Positions 24,046 to 31,937 of a stretch of DNA of 50,378 nt are shown one piece after another. Below the pieces are notes generated by a model. It saw only the letters and a program-made list of their open reading frames with translations, made no database searches and had not been told where the DNA came from. Position numbers and translations under genes: made by a program. The DNA comes from CAVPLM01 sp964497095 (GTDB lineage: Bacteria; Actinomycetota; Thermoleophilia; RBG-16-64-13), in NCBI GenBank assembly GCA_964497095.1, contig CAZCCL010000006.1, forward strand, positions 1-50,378. The letters run 5' to 3'. The first letter of the stretch is position 1. Every line of letters begins with the position of its first letter.

Positions 24046-25082
24046 CCCGCTTGACCGACAGCGAGGCCTTGGAGTTGCTGCGCTCGCGCGACCTGCTGGA
24101 ACTGGGGGCGCGAGCCCACGAAGTGCGCGAGCGCCTCGTCCCCGGCTCTCTCGCCACCTTCATCGTCGACCGCAACATCAACTACACCAACGTGTGTGTC
24201 TCGGGATGCCGCTTCTGCGCCTTCCACTGCCCGCCCGGCGCCCCGGAAGCCTATGTGCTTGCCCAGGAGGAGATCCATGCCAAGATCCAGGAGACGCTGG
24301 ATCTGGGTGGCACGGCGATCATGATGCAGGGCGGCCTACACCCTGATCTGGACGTCACCTATTTCGAAGGCCTTTTCCGTTCCATCAAAGAGCGCTTCGA
24401 CATCACCATCCATTCGCTCTCGGCTCCAGAGATCGTTCACATCGCGAAGGTGAGCCACCTTCCGGTGGAAGAGGTCCTACGGCGCCTGAAGGATGCCGGT
24501 CTCGATTCGCTACCAGGCGGCGGGGCCGAGATCCTTGTCGACCGGGTGCGCCGGCAGGTGGCCCCAGGGAAGGCGGACACGAAGGCCTGGCTCGGGGTCA
24601 TGCGGGAAGCGCACCGCCAGGGCATCCCGGGGACGGCGACCATGATGTTCGGGAGCATCGAGACCCTGGAGGAACGGGTGGAACACCTGCGGGCCGTCCG
24701 GGAACTCCAAGACGAGACCGGAGGGTTCCGAGCCTTCATACCTTGGAGTTTCCAGTCGGGGCGCACCCAACTGGAGGGGACCACCGAGCCGGCGACGGGA
24801 GTCGAATATCTCACGATGTTGGCCGTCTCCCGCCTCTATCTCGACAACATCTCCCACATCCAGGCCTCCTGGGTCACCCAGGGACTCAAACTGGGGCAGG
24901 TCGCTCTGCGCTTCGGCGCCGACGACCTGGGCAGTACCATGATCGAGGAGAACGTGGTGGCGGCCACCGGCGTGCGGGCTCGAGCCAACCGGGATGACTT
25001 GATCTACGCGATCCGACAGGCCGGGTTCGTCGCGGCACAGCGGCGGACGGACTACACTCTGGTGGAGGTGCTCGATGAGTAG
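24042..25082 (+). CDS. mqnC: Cyclic dehypoxanthine futalosine synthase MqnC (radical SAM)
   Basis: MqnC cyclises dehypoxanthine futalosine. Cluster cysteines C52, C56 and C59 lie in CVSGCRFCAF after DRNINYTNV, the MqnC form. PGGGAEILVDRVRRQV, GTATMMFGSIETLEERVEHL and FIPWSFQ support this. Length 346 is normal. It starts with ATG overlapping the mqnA stop. MqnB (futalosine hydrolase or equivalent deaminase) and MqnD are not in the window and must lie elsewhere. Confidence 0.94.
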   Translation: MTRLTDSEALELLRSRDLLELGARAHEVRERLVPGSLATFIVDRNINYTNVCVSGCRFCAFHCPPGAPEAYVLAQEEIHAKIQETLDLGGTAIMMQGGLHPDLDVTYFEGLFRSIKERFDITIHSLSAPEIVHIAKVSHLPVEEVLRRLKDAGLDSLPGGGAEILVDRVRRQVAPGKADTKAWLGVMREAHRQGIPGTATMMFGSIETLEERVEHLRAVRELQDETGGFRAFIPWSFQSGRTQLEGTTEPATGVEYLTMLAVSRLYLDNISHIQASWVTQGLKLGQVALRFGADDLGSTMIEENVVAATGVRARANRDDLIYAIRQAGFVAAQRRTDYTLVEVLDE

Positions 25083-25206
25083 TGGCCGGCTGCGATGCAG
25101 AGCGCCGATGCGGCCCTCCATCTGCACGCGACTCCTCGCCGCGACGCGGGTCCCTAGCTCGAGGCAAGGCCCTGCGTCCAAGGGTCGCATCATCTCGGTG
25201 GGGCGG

Positions 25207-26271
25207 ATGACGGCCGGACCGCTGGTGCCGGTCCTTCTCTTGGTCGTCTTCGCGGCGTTCCTGGGGACGACCTCGGGCTGCCAGACTGAGGAGACCACCA
25301 CCACTGCCTCTCCCGCTACCACACCCACCAAGATCGCGATCGTCACCCCGGAAAAGGCCAACGACTTCGGATGGAACCAGCAGGGGGTGGAGTCCGCTCG
25401 GGCGATAGCTGAGGAGCTGGGCGCGGAACTCGTGATCTCGGACGGGGCGGGCTACGAAGACATCACTCCCATCTACCGGCAGTTGGTCGCAGACGGGGCC
25501 GACTGGGTCATCCTGTGGGCGAGCGGCTACAACACGGTCGGCCGGCAACTGGCGGAGGAGACCGGTACCAAGACCGTGGTGATCGGGGCATTCGAACAGG
25601 GGCTGGTACCCGATTTCTGCACCGATTTCGAGACCGATGCCCAGGAGGGTGCTTATCTCACCGGAGTAGTGGCCGCGAGCATGAGCCGATCGGGCACCGT
25701 GGGGATCGTAGCTTCGGCCGACGACGAGAACTGGAACAAGATGGCCGGCGGCTTCATAGTCGGGGCTCAGACCGCTCGCCCCGAGATCAAGATCAGGTTG
25801 GCGCAGGTGGGGCAGGCCGCCTATGCCGACGCACCCGCGGCCAAGCGGGTGACCGCGAATATGATCGCGGCCGGCGCCGACATCATCTTCGGCATGGGTG
25901 ACGGTTCCACCTTCGGCATGATCCAAGCGGTGGAGACCGCTACCCCGCCACCCGGCGCCGAGAAGGTGTGGTTCATCGACGTGATAGGCGACAAGAGCTC
26001 CTTGGATACCGAAGGGGTCCTTCTTACCTCCGTGGTCTGGGACTACCTTCCCCTTCTCAAAGAGGCGGTCGGTGAGATGGCCGCGGGCACCTACGGCACG
26101 CAGGTGGGCTACTTGGACCTGCCGAACGGCGGGATCAGGCTTCTTGAGAGCAAGGACATCCCGGCTGAGGTCTGGGCGGCGGTGGAAACGGCCCGGAAGG
26201 GGATCGTCGACGGGTCGATCCAGGTCCCGGTGATATACGAGAAGAGCGACCTCGAGGCCCTCATCGACTAG
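25207..26271 (+). CDS. BMP-family (Med/PnrA-type) ABC transporter substrate-binding lipoprotein
   Basis: Binding protein of the basic membrane protein family, which binds nucleosides in characterised members. A signal peptide (LVPVLLLVVFAAFLGTTSGC) ends at a lipobox cysteine, so it should be anchored outside the membrane. Body motifs are NDFGWNQQGVESA, FETDAQEGAYLTGVVAA and a GMGDGSTFG segment. I choose ATG 25207 (354 residues); ATG 25075 overlapping mqnC would add a 44-residue Arg-rich extension before the signal peptide and is less likely. Followed by an ATPase and two permeases of the same system. Confidence 0.92.
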   Translation: MTAGPLVPVLLLVVFAAFLGTTSGCQTEETTTTASPATTPTKIAIVTPEKANDFGWNQQGVESARAIAEELGAELVISDGAGYEDITPIYRQLVADGADWVILWASGYNTVGRQLAEETGTKTVVIGAFEQGLVPDFCTDFETDAQEGAYLTGVVAASMSRSGTVGIVASADDENWNKMAGGFIVGAQTARPEIKIRLAQVGQAAYADAPAAKRVTANMIAAGADIIFGMGDGSTFGMIQAVETATPPPGAEKVWFIDVIGDKSSLDTEGVLLTSVVWDYLPLLKEAVGEMAAGTYGTQVGYLDLPNGGIRLLESKDIPAEVWAAVETARKGIVDGSIQVPVIYEKSDLEALID

Positions 26272-26287
26272 CAGGGAGGGGAGCGGG

Positions 26288-27883
26288 GTGACGAACAGCT
26301 CCAGCGCGATCCCGGCGGTCGAGCTTCACGGCATCACCAAGATCTTTCCTGGAGTGGTGGCCAACGAGGAGATCGACCTCGAGCTCTATCGCGGCGAGAT
26401 CCACTGTCTTCTGGGGGAGAACGGGGCCGGGAAGTCCACCCTCATGCAGATCCTCGCGGGGATGTACCGACCGGATGCCGGGGTCATCTCCATCGATGGG
26501 CGGATAGTGGATATCGGTTCGCCAAAGGACGCTGCCGGCCTCGGAGTGGGTATGGTCTACCAGCATCCCACCGTAGTCCCTACCTTCACCGTGCTCGAGA
26601 ACCTGCTGCTCGGATCCAGGGGACGGTTCCGGCTCGACCGGGACCGAGCTGCCGCTTCGCTCGTCGAGCTGGCGTCCCGGATGGGGACAGAGCTGGCCCC
26701 GAACGCGACGGTCGGTCGCTTGGCGCTGGGGAGGCAGAAGCAGGTAGAGATCGTCAAAGTCCTCTGGTCGGGCGCTGACATCGTCGTCCTTGACGAGCCC
26801 ACTGCGATGCTCACCCCGGGGGAGGCCGCCGATCTGACGCAGGTTCTGGTCTCGCTTCGCGAGCAGGGGCTGGCGGTGGTCTTCATCACTCACAAGCTGC
26901 GGGAGGCCCTCTCGGTCGGCGACCGTATCACCGTTCTGAGGCAAGGGCGGGTGGTGGGCGGTGTCGGCCCCGAGCGACTGAGGAGTGCCGATCCCGCGGA
27001 CCTCGAGGACCGGATCGTGCGCATGATGTTCGGCGACGAGGCGACCGAAGAGGGTGAGCTGGTGGAGCTCGAGCGGGGCGGGCGCCCGCCCCGGGGCGCC
27101 CGCCCGCTCTCCTCCGAGATGGTCCTGCAGGTTGAAGAGATCACGGTGAAGCCCGGTCGCGAAGAGGTGGGCGTCGACGAGGTGTCTTTCGCGGTATGCG
27201 AAGGCGAGATCTTCGGCCTCGCCGGCGTCGATGGGAACGGCCAGAGGGAACTGGCCGAGGCGCTGGCAGGGCAGAGACGTGTCGCGCGGGGACGCATCCG
27301 GCTCCAAGGCCGAGATATCACGGACATGACGGTGGCACAGCGGCTGAAGCTCGGTCTCGGATTCGTCACTGATGATCGACTGGACGAGGGCACGGTGGCC
27401 TCGTTGCCGATCTCCCTCAACCTGTTGATCAAGCGCATCGGCGAACAGCCCTTCTGGAGTCGGGCCGGTAGGATGGCGAAGCGCCTGGTGGCGGAGGCCG
27501 CCGCGGGTATGGTCGAAGAGTTCGATATCCGGACCCCCGACGTGCAAACGCCAGCCGGTTCGCTCTCCGGGGGCAATGTCCAGAAGCTGATCCTTGCCCG
27601 CGAGCTCTCCACCAACCCGAACATCGTGGTCTACAACAAACCGACCCAGGGGCTCGACTTCAGGACGACTCTCTTCGTGCGCCGCAGACTGCGTGATCTC
27701 TCCGAAGCCGATGGGGTGAGCGCCGTTCTCATATCTACGGATCTAGACGAGCTCGTGCAACTGTGCGACCGCATCGGGGTGATGTTCCGGGGCCGGTTGG
27801 TCGGGGTCGTGGAGAACGTCGGCTCCGGCATGGAAGAGAGGCTGGGAGCCCTGATGCTTGGCGGCAAGGGAGGGTGGGGGTGA
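26288..27883 (+). CDS. BMP-linked (nucleoside-type) ABC transporter, tandem ATPase
   Basis: Contains two ABC domains in one chain of 531 residues, as in sugar and nucleoside importers (RbsA/PnrB type). Domain one has Walker A GENGAGKST and Walker B VVLDEPTAM; its signature is weak (LALGRQKQVEI). Domain two (about residues 280-525) has a degenerate P-loop GVDGNGQRE and signature LSGGNVQKLILAREL. The linker holds GGRPPRGARP, encoded by a perfect 10-bp DNA hairpin (27078-27103). GTG 26288 starts with GGGAGGGG upstream. Its stop overlaps the first permease. Confidence 0.93.
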   Translation: MTNSSSAIPAVELHGITKIFPGVVANEEIDLELYRGEIHCLLGENGAGKSTLMQILAGMYRPDAGVISIDGRIVDIGSPKDAAGLGVGMVYQHPTVVPTFTVLENLLLGSRGRFRLDRDRAAASLVELASRMGTELAPNATVGRLALGRQKQVEIVKVLWSGADIVVLDEPTAMLTPGEAADLTQVLVSLREQGLAVVFITHKLREALSVGDRITVLRQGRVVGGVGPERLRSADPADLEDRIVRMMFGDEATEEGELVELERGGRPPRGARPLSSEMVLQVEEITVKPGREEVGVDEVSFAVCEGEIFGLAGVDGNGQRELAEALAGQRRVARGRIRLQGRDITDMTVAQRLKLGLGFVTDDRLDEGTVASLPISLNLLIKRIGEQPFWSRAGRMAKRLVAEAAAGMVEEFDIRTPDVQTPAGSLSGGNVQKLILARELSTNPNIVVYNKPTQGLDFRTTLFVRRRLRDLSEADGVSAVLISTDLDELVQLCDRIGVMFRGRLVGVVENVGSGMEERLGALMLGGKGGWG

Positions 27884-29037
27884 ACCCGAAGGATATGCCC
27901 CCCGGCTCCCAGACCGGCAGGCCCCAGACCGGCAGGCTCCAGACCGGCAGACTCCAGACCGTCTGGTCCCGGATGGGAGCGTGGGCCTTCCGGTCGTTGG
28001 TCCCGATCATCGTCGCTCTCGTCGTGGGAGCCCTCATCCTGGCCATCCTTGGGCGCAACCCGCTGACCTTCTATTACGATCTGTTCCGGACCGGTCTGGT
28101 GAGCTCCAACGGTTGGCAGGCTATGCTCACCCGACTGGCGCCACTGCTTCTCATCGGCATGGGACTCATCGTCGCGTTTCGAGGCGGTCTGTGGAACATA
28201 GGCGGCGACGGCCAGTTCCTGCTCGCCGCCGCCGCCGTCGCCGGGCTGGCCCCCTCGATCATGGACGGCTTGTCGCGCCCGGCGGGGATCGTCGTGTTGA
28301 GCCTGATCGGTTTCTTGGTGGGCGGGATCTGGACCATCCTGCCCGCCTATCTCAAAGCCTGGTTCGGTGTGAACGAGATCATCACCTCGGTGATGATGAG
28401 CTTCATCGGCGTCAACTTGGCCAACCTGCTCATCAAAGAGGTGTGGCGTAGCGGAGCCACGACGGTCCCCCAGACCGAGCCCGTACCGCTTCAAGAGCTG
28501 CTGCCCCGTCTGGGCGGGACCACGATCCACATCGGTATCGTCGTGGCGGCGGTTGCGGTCGTGGTCGTATGGTACGTGATGACGCGCACCGCCGTGGGAC
28601 TGCGCCTGACCGTGCTCGGCGCCGGTCCACGGGCGGCCCGGCACGCAGGTCTCCCGGTGAGGCGGCTGATCGTCGGCGCGTTCTTCGTGAGTGGGGCCCT
28701 GATCGGTCTGGCCGCGGCCGTAGAGATCCTGGGGGTCTGGGGCTACATGCGGGCGGACTGGAATCCGAAGTTCGGCCTCGCTCTCTTCGCTCTCGTGTTC
28801 CTGGCCCGGCTCAATCCCCTGGCAGTGGTGCCGCTGACCGCTTTCTATGCAGTGCTTGAGATCGGGGGCTACGAGGCGGCGCGCCGCGCCTCTCTCGACC
28901 ACGATTTCATACTCATCCTTATCGGACTGGTACTGCTCTTCATGGCCGTCTCCGAATACCTGCGCTCGTCGAGCGAGCGACGCTCTCGGCGGGCCCGGAC
29001 GTCAGAGGAGGGGCTTCCGCCCGGAGGAAGATCATGA
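27880..29037 (+). CDS. BMP-linked ABC transporter permease 1
   Basis: Membrane subunit of the BMP-type importer, 385 residues with about nine to ten hydrophobic segments, the GLWNIGGDGQFLL motif of this permease group and GVNEIITSVMMSFIGVNL. GTG 27880 overlaps the ATPase stop (GTGA) after AAGGGAGGG. The first 35 residues are an odd tandem repeat (QTGRLQTGRLQT) from a 15-base DNA unit repeated about four times (27907-27963); the hydrophobic part starts after it. A Ser/Arg-rich tail ends the protein. Substrate is inferred to be nucleoside-like from family. Confidence 0.92.
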   Translation: MNPKDMPPGSQTGRPQTGRLQTGRLQTVWSRMGAWAFRSLVPIIVALVVGALILAILGRNPLTFYYDLFRTGLVSSNGWQAMLTRLAPLLLIGMGLIVAFRGGLWNIGGDGQFLLAAAAVAGLAPSIMDGLSRPAGIVVLSLIGFLVGGIWTILPAYLKAWFGVNEIITSVMMSFIGVNLANLLIKEVWRSGATTVPQTEPVPLQELLPRLGGTTIHIGIVVAAVAVVVVWYVMTRTAVGLRLTVLGAGPRAARHAGLPVRRLIVGAFFVSGALIGLAAAVEILGVWGYMRADWNPKFGLALFALVFLARLNPLAVVPLTAFYAVLEIGGYEAARRASLDHDFILILIGLVLLFMAVSEYLRSSSERRSRRARTSEEGLPPGGRS

Positions 29038-29969
29038 GCGAGCTCCTCAGTGGCACATTCCTGACGGCCCTTGTCTCGGGGGCCATCCTGGCCGGTATGC
29101 CCCTGCTCTTCGCTGGGTTGGGCGAGACTCTTGGGGAGCAATCCGGGGTGCTGGGACTGGGTATGGAGGGGTACATGCTCATCGGCGCGTATGCTGGGTT
29201 CAACGGCGCCCTCTTCGGTCACTCGCCCTGGTTAGGTCTGTTGTGCGGCATTGCGGGCGGCGTAGCCATCTCTTCCTTGGTAGCCTTCCTGAGCGTTAGG
29301 CTGGGTCTTGACCAGATCGTGGTGGGGATCGGCGTCATCCTGCTTGCGGAGGGACTGACCAGTGTCCTACACGCTGTCCAGTTCGGCTCGAGCTATCCCC
29401 GATTGGAGGAGATGAGGGAGATCCCCCTACCTGTCCTCAGCCGGATCCCTGTGCTCGGGGAAAGCCTCTTCAGTCAGCCTCTCATCTTCTGGCTGGGGGT
29501 GGTCCTCATCTTCGTGGTGCGCTGGGTGCTTGGCTCCACCCGCTGGGGGCTCAGCCTCCGGGCCGCAGGCGAGCGACCCCAGGCGCTCGACGCAGCCGGG
29601 GTGGATGTCATCCACACCCGTGTGTGGGCGGTGCTGCTCTCCGGCGGCCTCGCCGGCTTGGGGGGCGCCTATCTTTCGGTGGTGGCGGCCGGCGTCTTTG
29701 TACCCTACATGACCAATGGGCTCGGATTCATCGCTATCGTTGTTGCTATGCTGGCTCGGGGGCGCCCGGGCTGGGTGTTCGGCGGAGCGCTGTTCTTCGG
29801 GCTCTGCCTGTCGGTGACGACCGCGCTGCAGTTGGTGGGCTTGGATGTGCCTACCGACGTCGTGTACATGCTGCCCTTCCTGGCCGTGATGATCGTTCTG
29901 CTCGGATTCGCCCGCCGCTCATACTTACCTGCCGCCTTGTGTCTCCCCTATCGGCGTGGCGGGCGGTAA
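29034..29969 (+). CDS. BMP-linked ABC transporter permease 2
   Basis: Second membrane subunit, 311 residues with about eight to nine hydrophobic segments. The family motif GEQSGVLGLGMEGYMLIGAY, then GLDQIVVGIGVILLAEGL and RAAGERPQALDAAGVDV, marks the second permease of BMP/nucleoside systems. ATG 29034 overlaps the stop of permease 1 by 4 bases. It ends the four-gene importer operon; the following 196 bases hold the promoter of the hdr operon. Confidence 0.93.
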   Translation: MSELLSGTFLTALVSGAILAGMPLLFAGLGETLGEQSGVLGLGMEGYMLIGAYAGFNGALFGHSPWLGLLCGIAGGVAISSLVAFLSVRLGLDQIVVGIGVILLAEGLTSVLHAVQFGSSYPRLEEMREIPLPVLSRIPVLGESLFSQPLIFWLGVVLIFVVRWVLGSTRWGLSLRAAGERPQALDAAGVDVIHTRVWAVLLSGGLAGLGGAYLSVVAAGVFVPYMTNGLGFIAIVVAMLARGRPGWVFGGALFFGLCLSVTTALQLVGLDVPTDVVYMLPFLAVMIVLLGFARRSYLPAALCLPYRRGGR

Positions 29970-30050
29970 TGGATGGCAAAGTGCCAGCAAAATGGACTAT
30001 TTCTTGCGAGTTTCCGGAGCGGTGAGAGCTTTCGAAGCGCTCGTGCCGAG

Positions 30051-30059
30051 TGCTATACT
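30051..30059 (+). promoter_or_regulatory. Extended -10 promoter of the hdr-flx operon
   Basis: TGCTATACT is an extended -10 box with TATACT one base off consensus. TTCGAA at 30031-30036, 17 bases upstream, is a weak -35. It lies 107 bases before the hdrC start, leaving a leader that includes the hairpin at 30065-30083. Confidence 0.5.
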
Positions 30060-30064
30060 CACTA

Positions 30065-30083
30065 GCTGGTGTGTCGCACCAGC
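30065..30083 (+). promoter_or_regulatory. Hairpin in the hdr operon leader
   Basis: GCTGGTG and CACCAGC pair perfectly around TGTCG, starting just 5 bases after the -10 box. It would lie at or near the 5' end of the mRNA, or act as a DNA operator downstream of the promoter. It does not match Rex or other operators I know. Role unknown. Confidence 0.4.
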
Positions 30084-30165
30084 CCGCCCGCTCTTTTCTC
30101 ATTGATGGCCGCTGGTCGCGGCCGCACATGACCCTGGCCGTCTTTCCCAGCGAGGAGGATTGGTT

Positions 30166-30900
30166 TTGATCCGATACGACGCAACCCAGGCAGCGTTCTA
30201 TCGGGAGAAGTTGATCAAGAGGGTCGAGGCGGATACGCGCGACTGCTACCAGTGTGGCAACTGCTCCGCCGGCTGTCCCGCCGCCTTCACCTTCGACTAC
30301 CCTCCCAACCAGGTGATGCGGATGCTCCAAGTGGGCCTGGTCGACAAGGTGCTGGATTCCACGGCGGTGCAGCTGTGTGTCCAATGTCTGACCTGCACGG
30401 CCCGGTGTCCCCGAAACATCGACGTCGCCGGTATCTTCGAAGACCTCAAGACCATCGCGACCGCCCAGGAGCGTGAGGTACCGGAGTACGTCAAGACCTT
30501 CAACAAGGCTTTCATGGGGGCGGTGGCCCGGTTCGGTCGGCTCCCGGAACTCTACATGATGGGCATGTTCTACCTGGGGACGATGAACCCGAAGATGGCC
30601 ATGGGCGACGCCGGTCTCGCCATCCCGATGGTGACCAAAGGGAAGATGAAGCTCGTTCCTCACAAGGCTAAAGGAGCGGACGAAGTATCCCGTATCTACA
30701 AAAAGAGCATGGAGAAAGCCAAGGCCCGGGAGAAGGCTGAGGCTGAGGCCCTCATAGAGGCCGCCGCACAGGCCGGGGCGGCTGAGGGGGCGAAGGTGTC
30801 CGAGAAGGCGGCCACGTCCGAGCAGGTCGCCGCGCCCGAGAAGGCGGCCACGTCTCTCGGAGCCCCCACGCCCGCCCCAGAAAGCGAGGTGGCCGAATGA
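30166..30900 (+). CDS. hdrC: Heterodisulfide reductase subunit C
   Basis: Iron-sulfur subunit linking HdrA and HdrB. Two [4Fe-4S] motifs are visible: CYQCGNCSAGCP and CVQCLTCTARCP. The C-terminal 70 residues form an Ala/Glu/Lys-rich helical tail with a partly repeated EKAATS motif. TTG 30166 is preferred because AGGAGG (30153-30158) is 7 bases upstream; TTG 30160 would be too close. Length 244 is longer than the usual 180-190 because of the tail. First gene of hdrCBA-flxDCBA. Confidence 0.93.
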   Translation: MIRYDATQAAFYREKLIKRVEADTRDCYQCGNCSAGCPAAFTFDYPPNQVMRMLQVGLVDKVLDSTAVQLCVQCLTCTARCPRNIDVAGIFEDLKTIATAQEREVPEYVKTFNKAFMGAVARFGRLPELYMMGMFYLGTMNPKMAMGDAGLAIPMVTKGKMKLVPHKAKGADEVSRIYKKSMEKAKAREKAEAEALIEAAAQAGAAEGAKVSEKAATSEQVAAPEKAATSLGAPTPAPESEVAE

Positions 30901-31937
30901 GCCTCGCCTACTATCCTGGATGTTCGCTGAGTCATTCCTCCGCAGAGCTCGATATCTCCACCCGGAAGGTGCTCGACGCCTTGGGGGTCGCCTACACCGA
31001 GGTGCCGGACTGGACCTGTTGTGGCTCGACCCCTGCGCACATGATGGACCACCTCCTCGCTCAGGCTCTGGCCGCCCGCAACCTCCGCCAAGCTGCAGAG
31101 GTAGGTGATGAGCTGCTGGCCCCTTGTCCTTCCTGCTATCAGCGTGAGAAGAACGCCGAGATCGAGATCCACAAGAGCGACGCCTTCCGGGCGGAGGTGA
31201 ACGAGGTCCTCGACAGACCTTACACCGCCCAGGTCAAGGTCTACGCCCTCCCCGAATACCTGATCAAGTTCGTGGGGGAGGAGAGGATCGCGTCTCTCGT
31301 CAAAACGGACCTTTCCCAGCTGAAGGTGGTGCCGTACTACGGATGCCTGCTCGGACGGCCCAGCGAGCTGACCGGCGAGTGCGACAACGAGCAACCGATG
31401 ATGATGGACCTGTTGCTCCAGGCCGCGGGGGCCGACGTCAAGTGGTGGAACTACAAGACCGAATGTTGCGGCGCCAGCGTGGGCATGCCCAAGATGGAGA
31501 TACAGCGCCGGCTGAGCGGCAAGATTCTAGAGCAGGCTCTGGCCGCAGGCGCCGAGGCCGTCGTGGTCTGCTGCCCGCTGTGCCACGTCAATCTCGATCT
31601 GAAGCAGGCTCAGATCAATAGTTTCCTGGGTACCGACTACAAGGTGCCGATCCTCTACCTGCCGCAGGTGCTGGGACTGGCTTTCGGGATGAGCGCCGAC
31701 GACGTCATGCTGAAGAAGAACATCGTCGACCCGGAGCCGTTGATCAAGAAGGCCATCGCCCACGCGGCGGCCATCAAGGCGGAGGAAGAGCGCAAGGCGG
31801 CCGAGAAAGCGGCCAAGGTGGCGGCGCGTGAAGCCAAAGCTGCAGCCGATGCAGCGGCCGTCGAGGCCGTGGCCAAAGCGGGGGCTGCCGCGACGACCGG
31901 TGAGTCTCAGGCCTCGGACGGGGAGGCGAAGCCATGA
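30897..31937 (+). CDS. hdrB: Heterodisulfide reductase subunit B
   Basis: HdrB carries the two noncubane [4Fe-4S] clusters that reduce a disulfide. Both CCG domains are present: YPGCSL, TCCGS and APCPSCY in the first half; YGCLLGRP, TECCGASVG and CCPLCHVN in the second. After about residue 285 follows an Ala/Lys/Glu-rich predicted coiled tail of 60 residues, not needed by the family. ATG 30897 overlaps the hdrC stop. The natural substrate in non-methanogens is not CoM-CoB; a DsrC-like or other thiol protein is more likely. Confidence 0.95.
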   Translation: MSLAYYPGCSLSHSSAELDISTRKVLDALGVAYTEVPDWTCCGSTPAHMMDHLLAQALAARNLRQAAEVGDELLAPCPSCYQREKNAEIEIHKSDAFRAEVNEVLDRPYTAQVKVYALPEYLIKFVGEERIASLVKTDLSQLKVVPYYGCLLGRPSELTGECDNEQPMMMDLLLQAAGADVKWWNYKTECCGASVGMPKMEIQRRLSGKILEQALAAGAEAVVVCCPLCHVNLDLKQAQINSFLGTDYKVPILYLPQVLGLAFGMSADDVMLKKNIVDPEPLIKKAIAHAAAIKAEEERKAAEKAAKVAAREAKAAADAAAVEAVAKAGAAATTGESQASDGEAKP

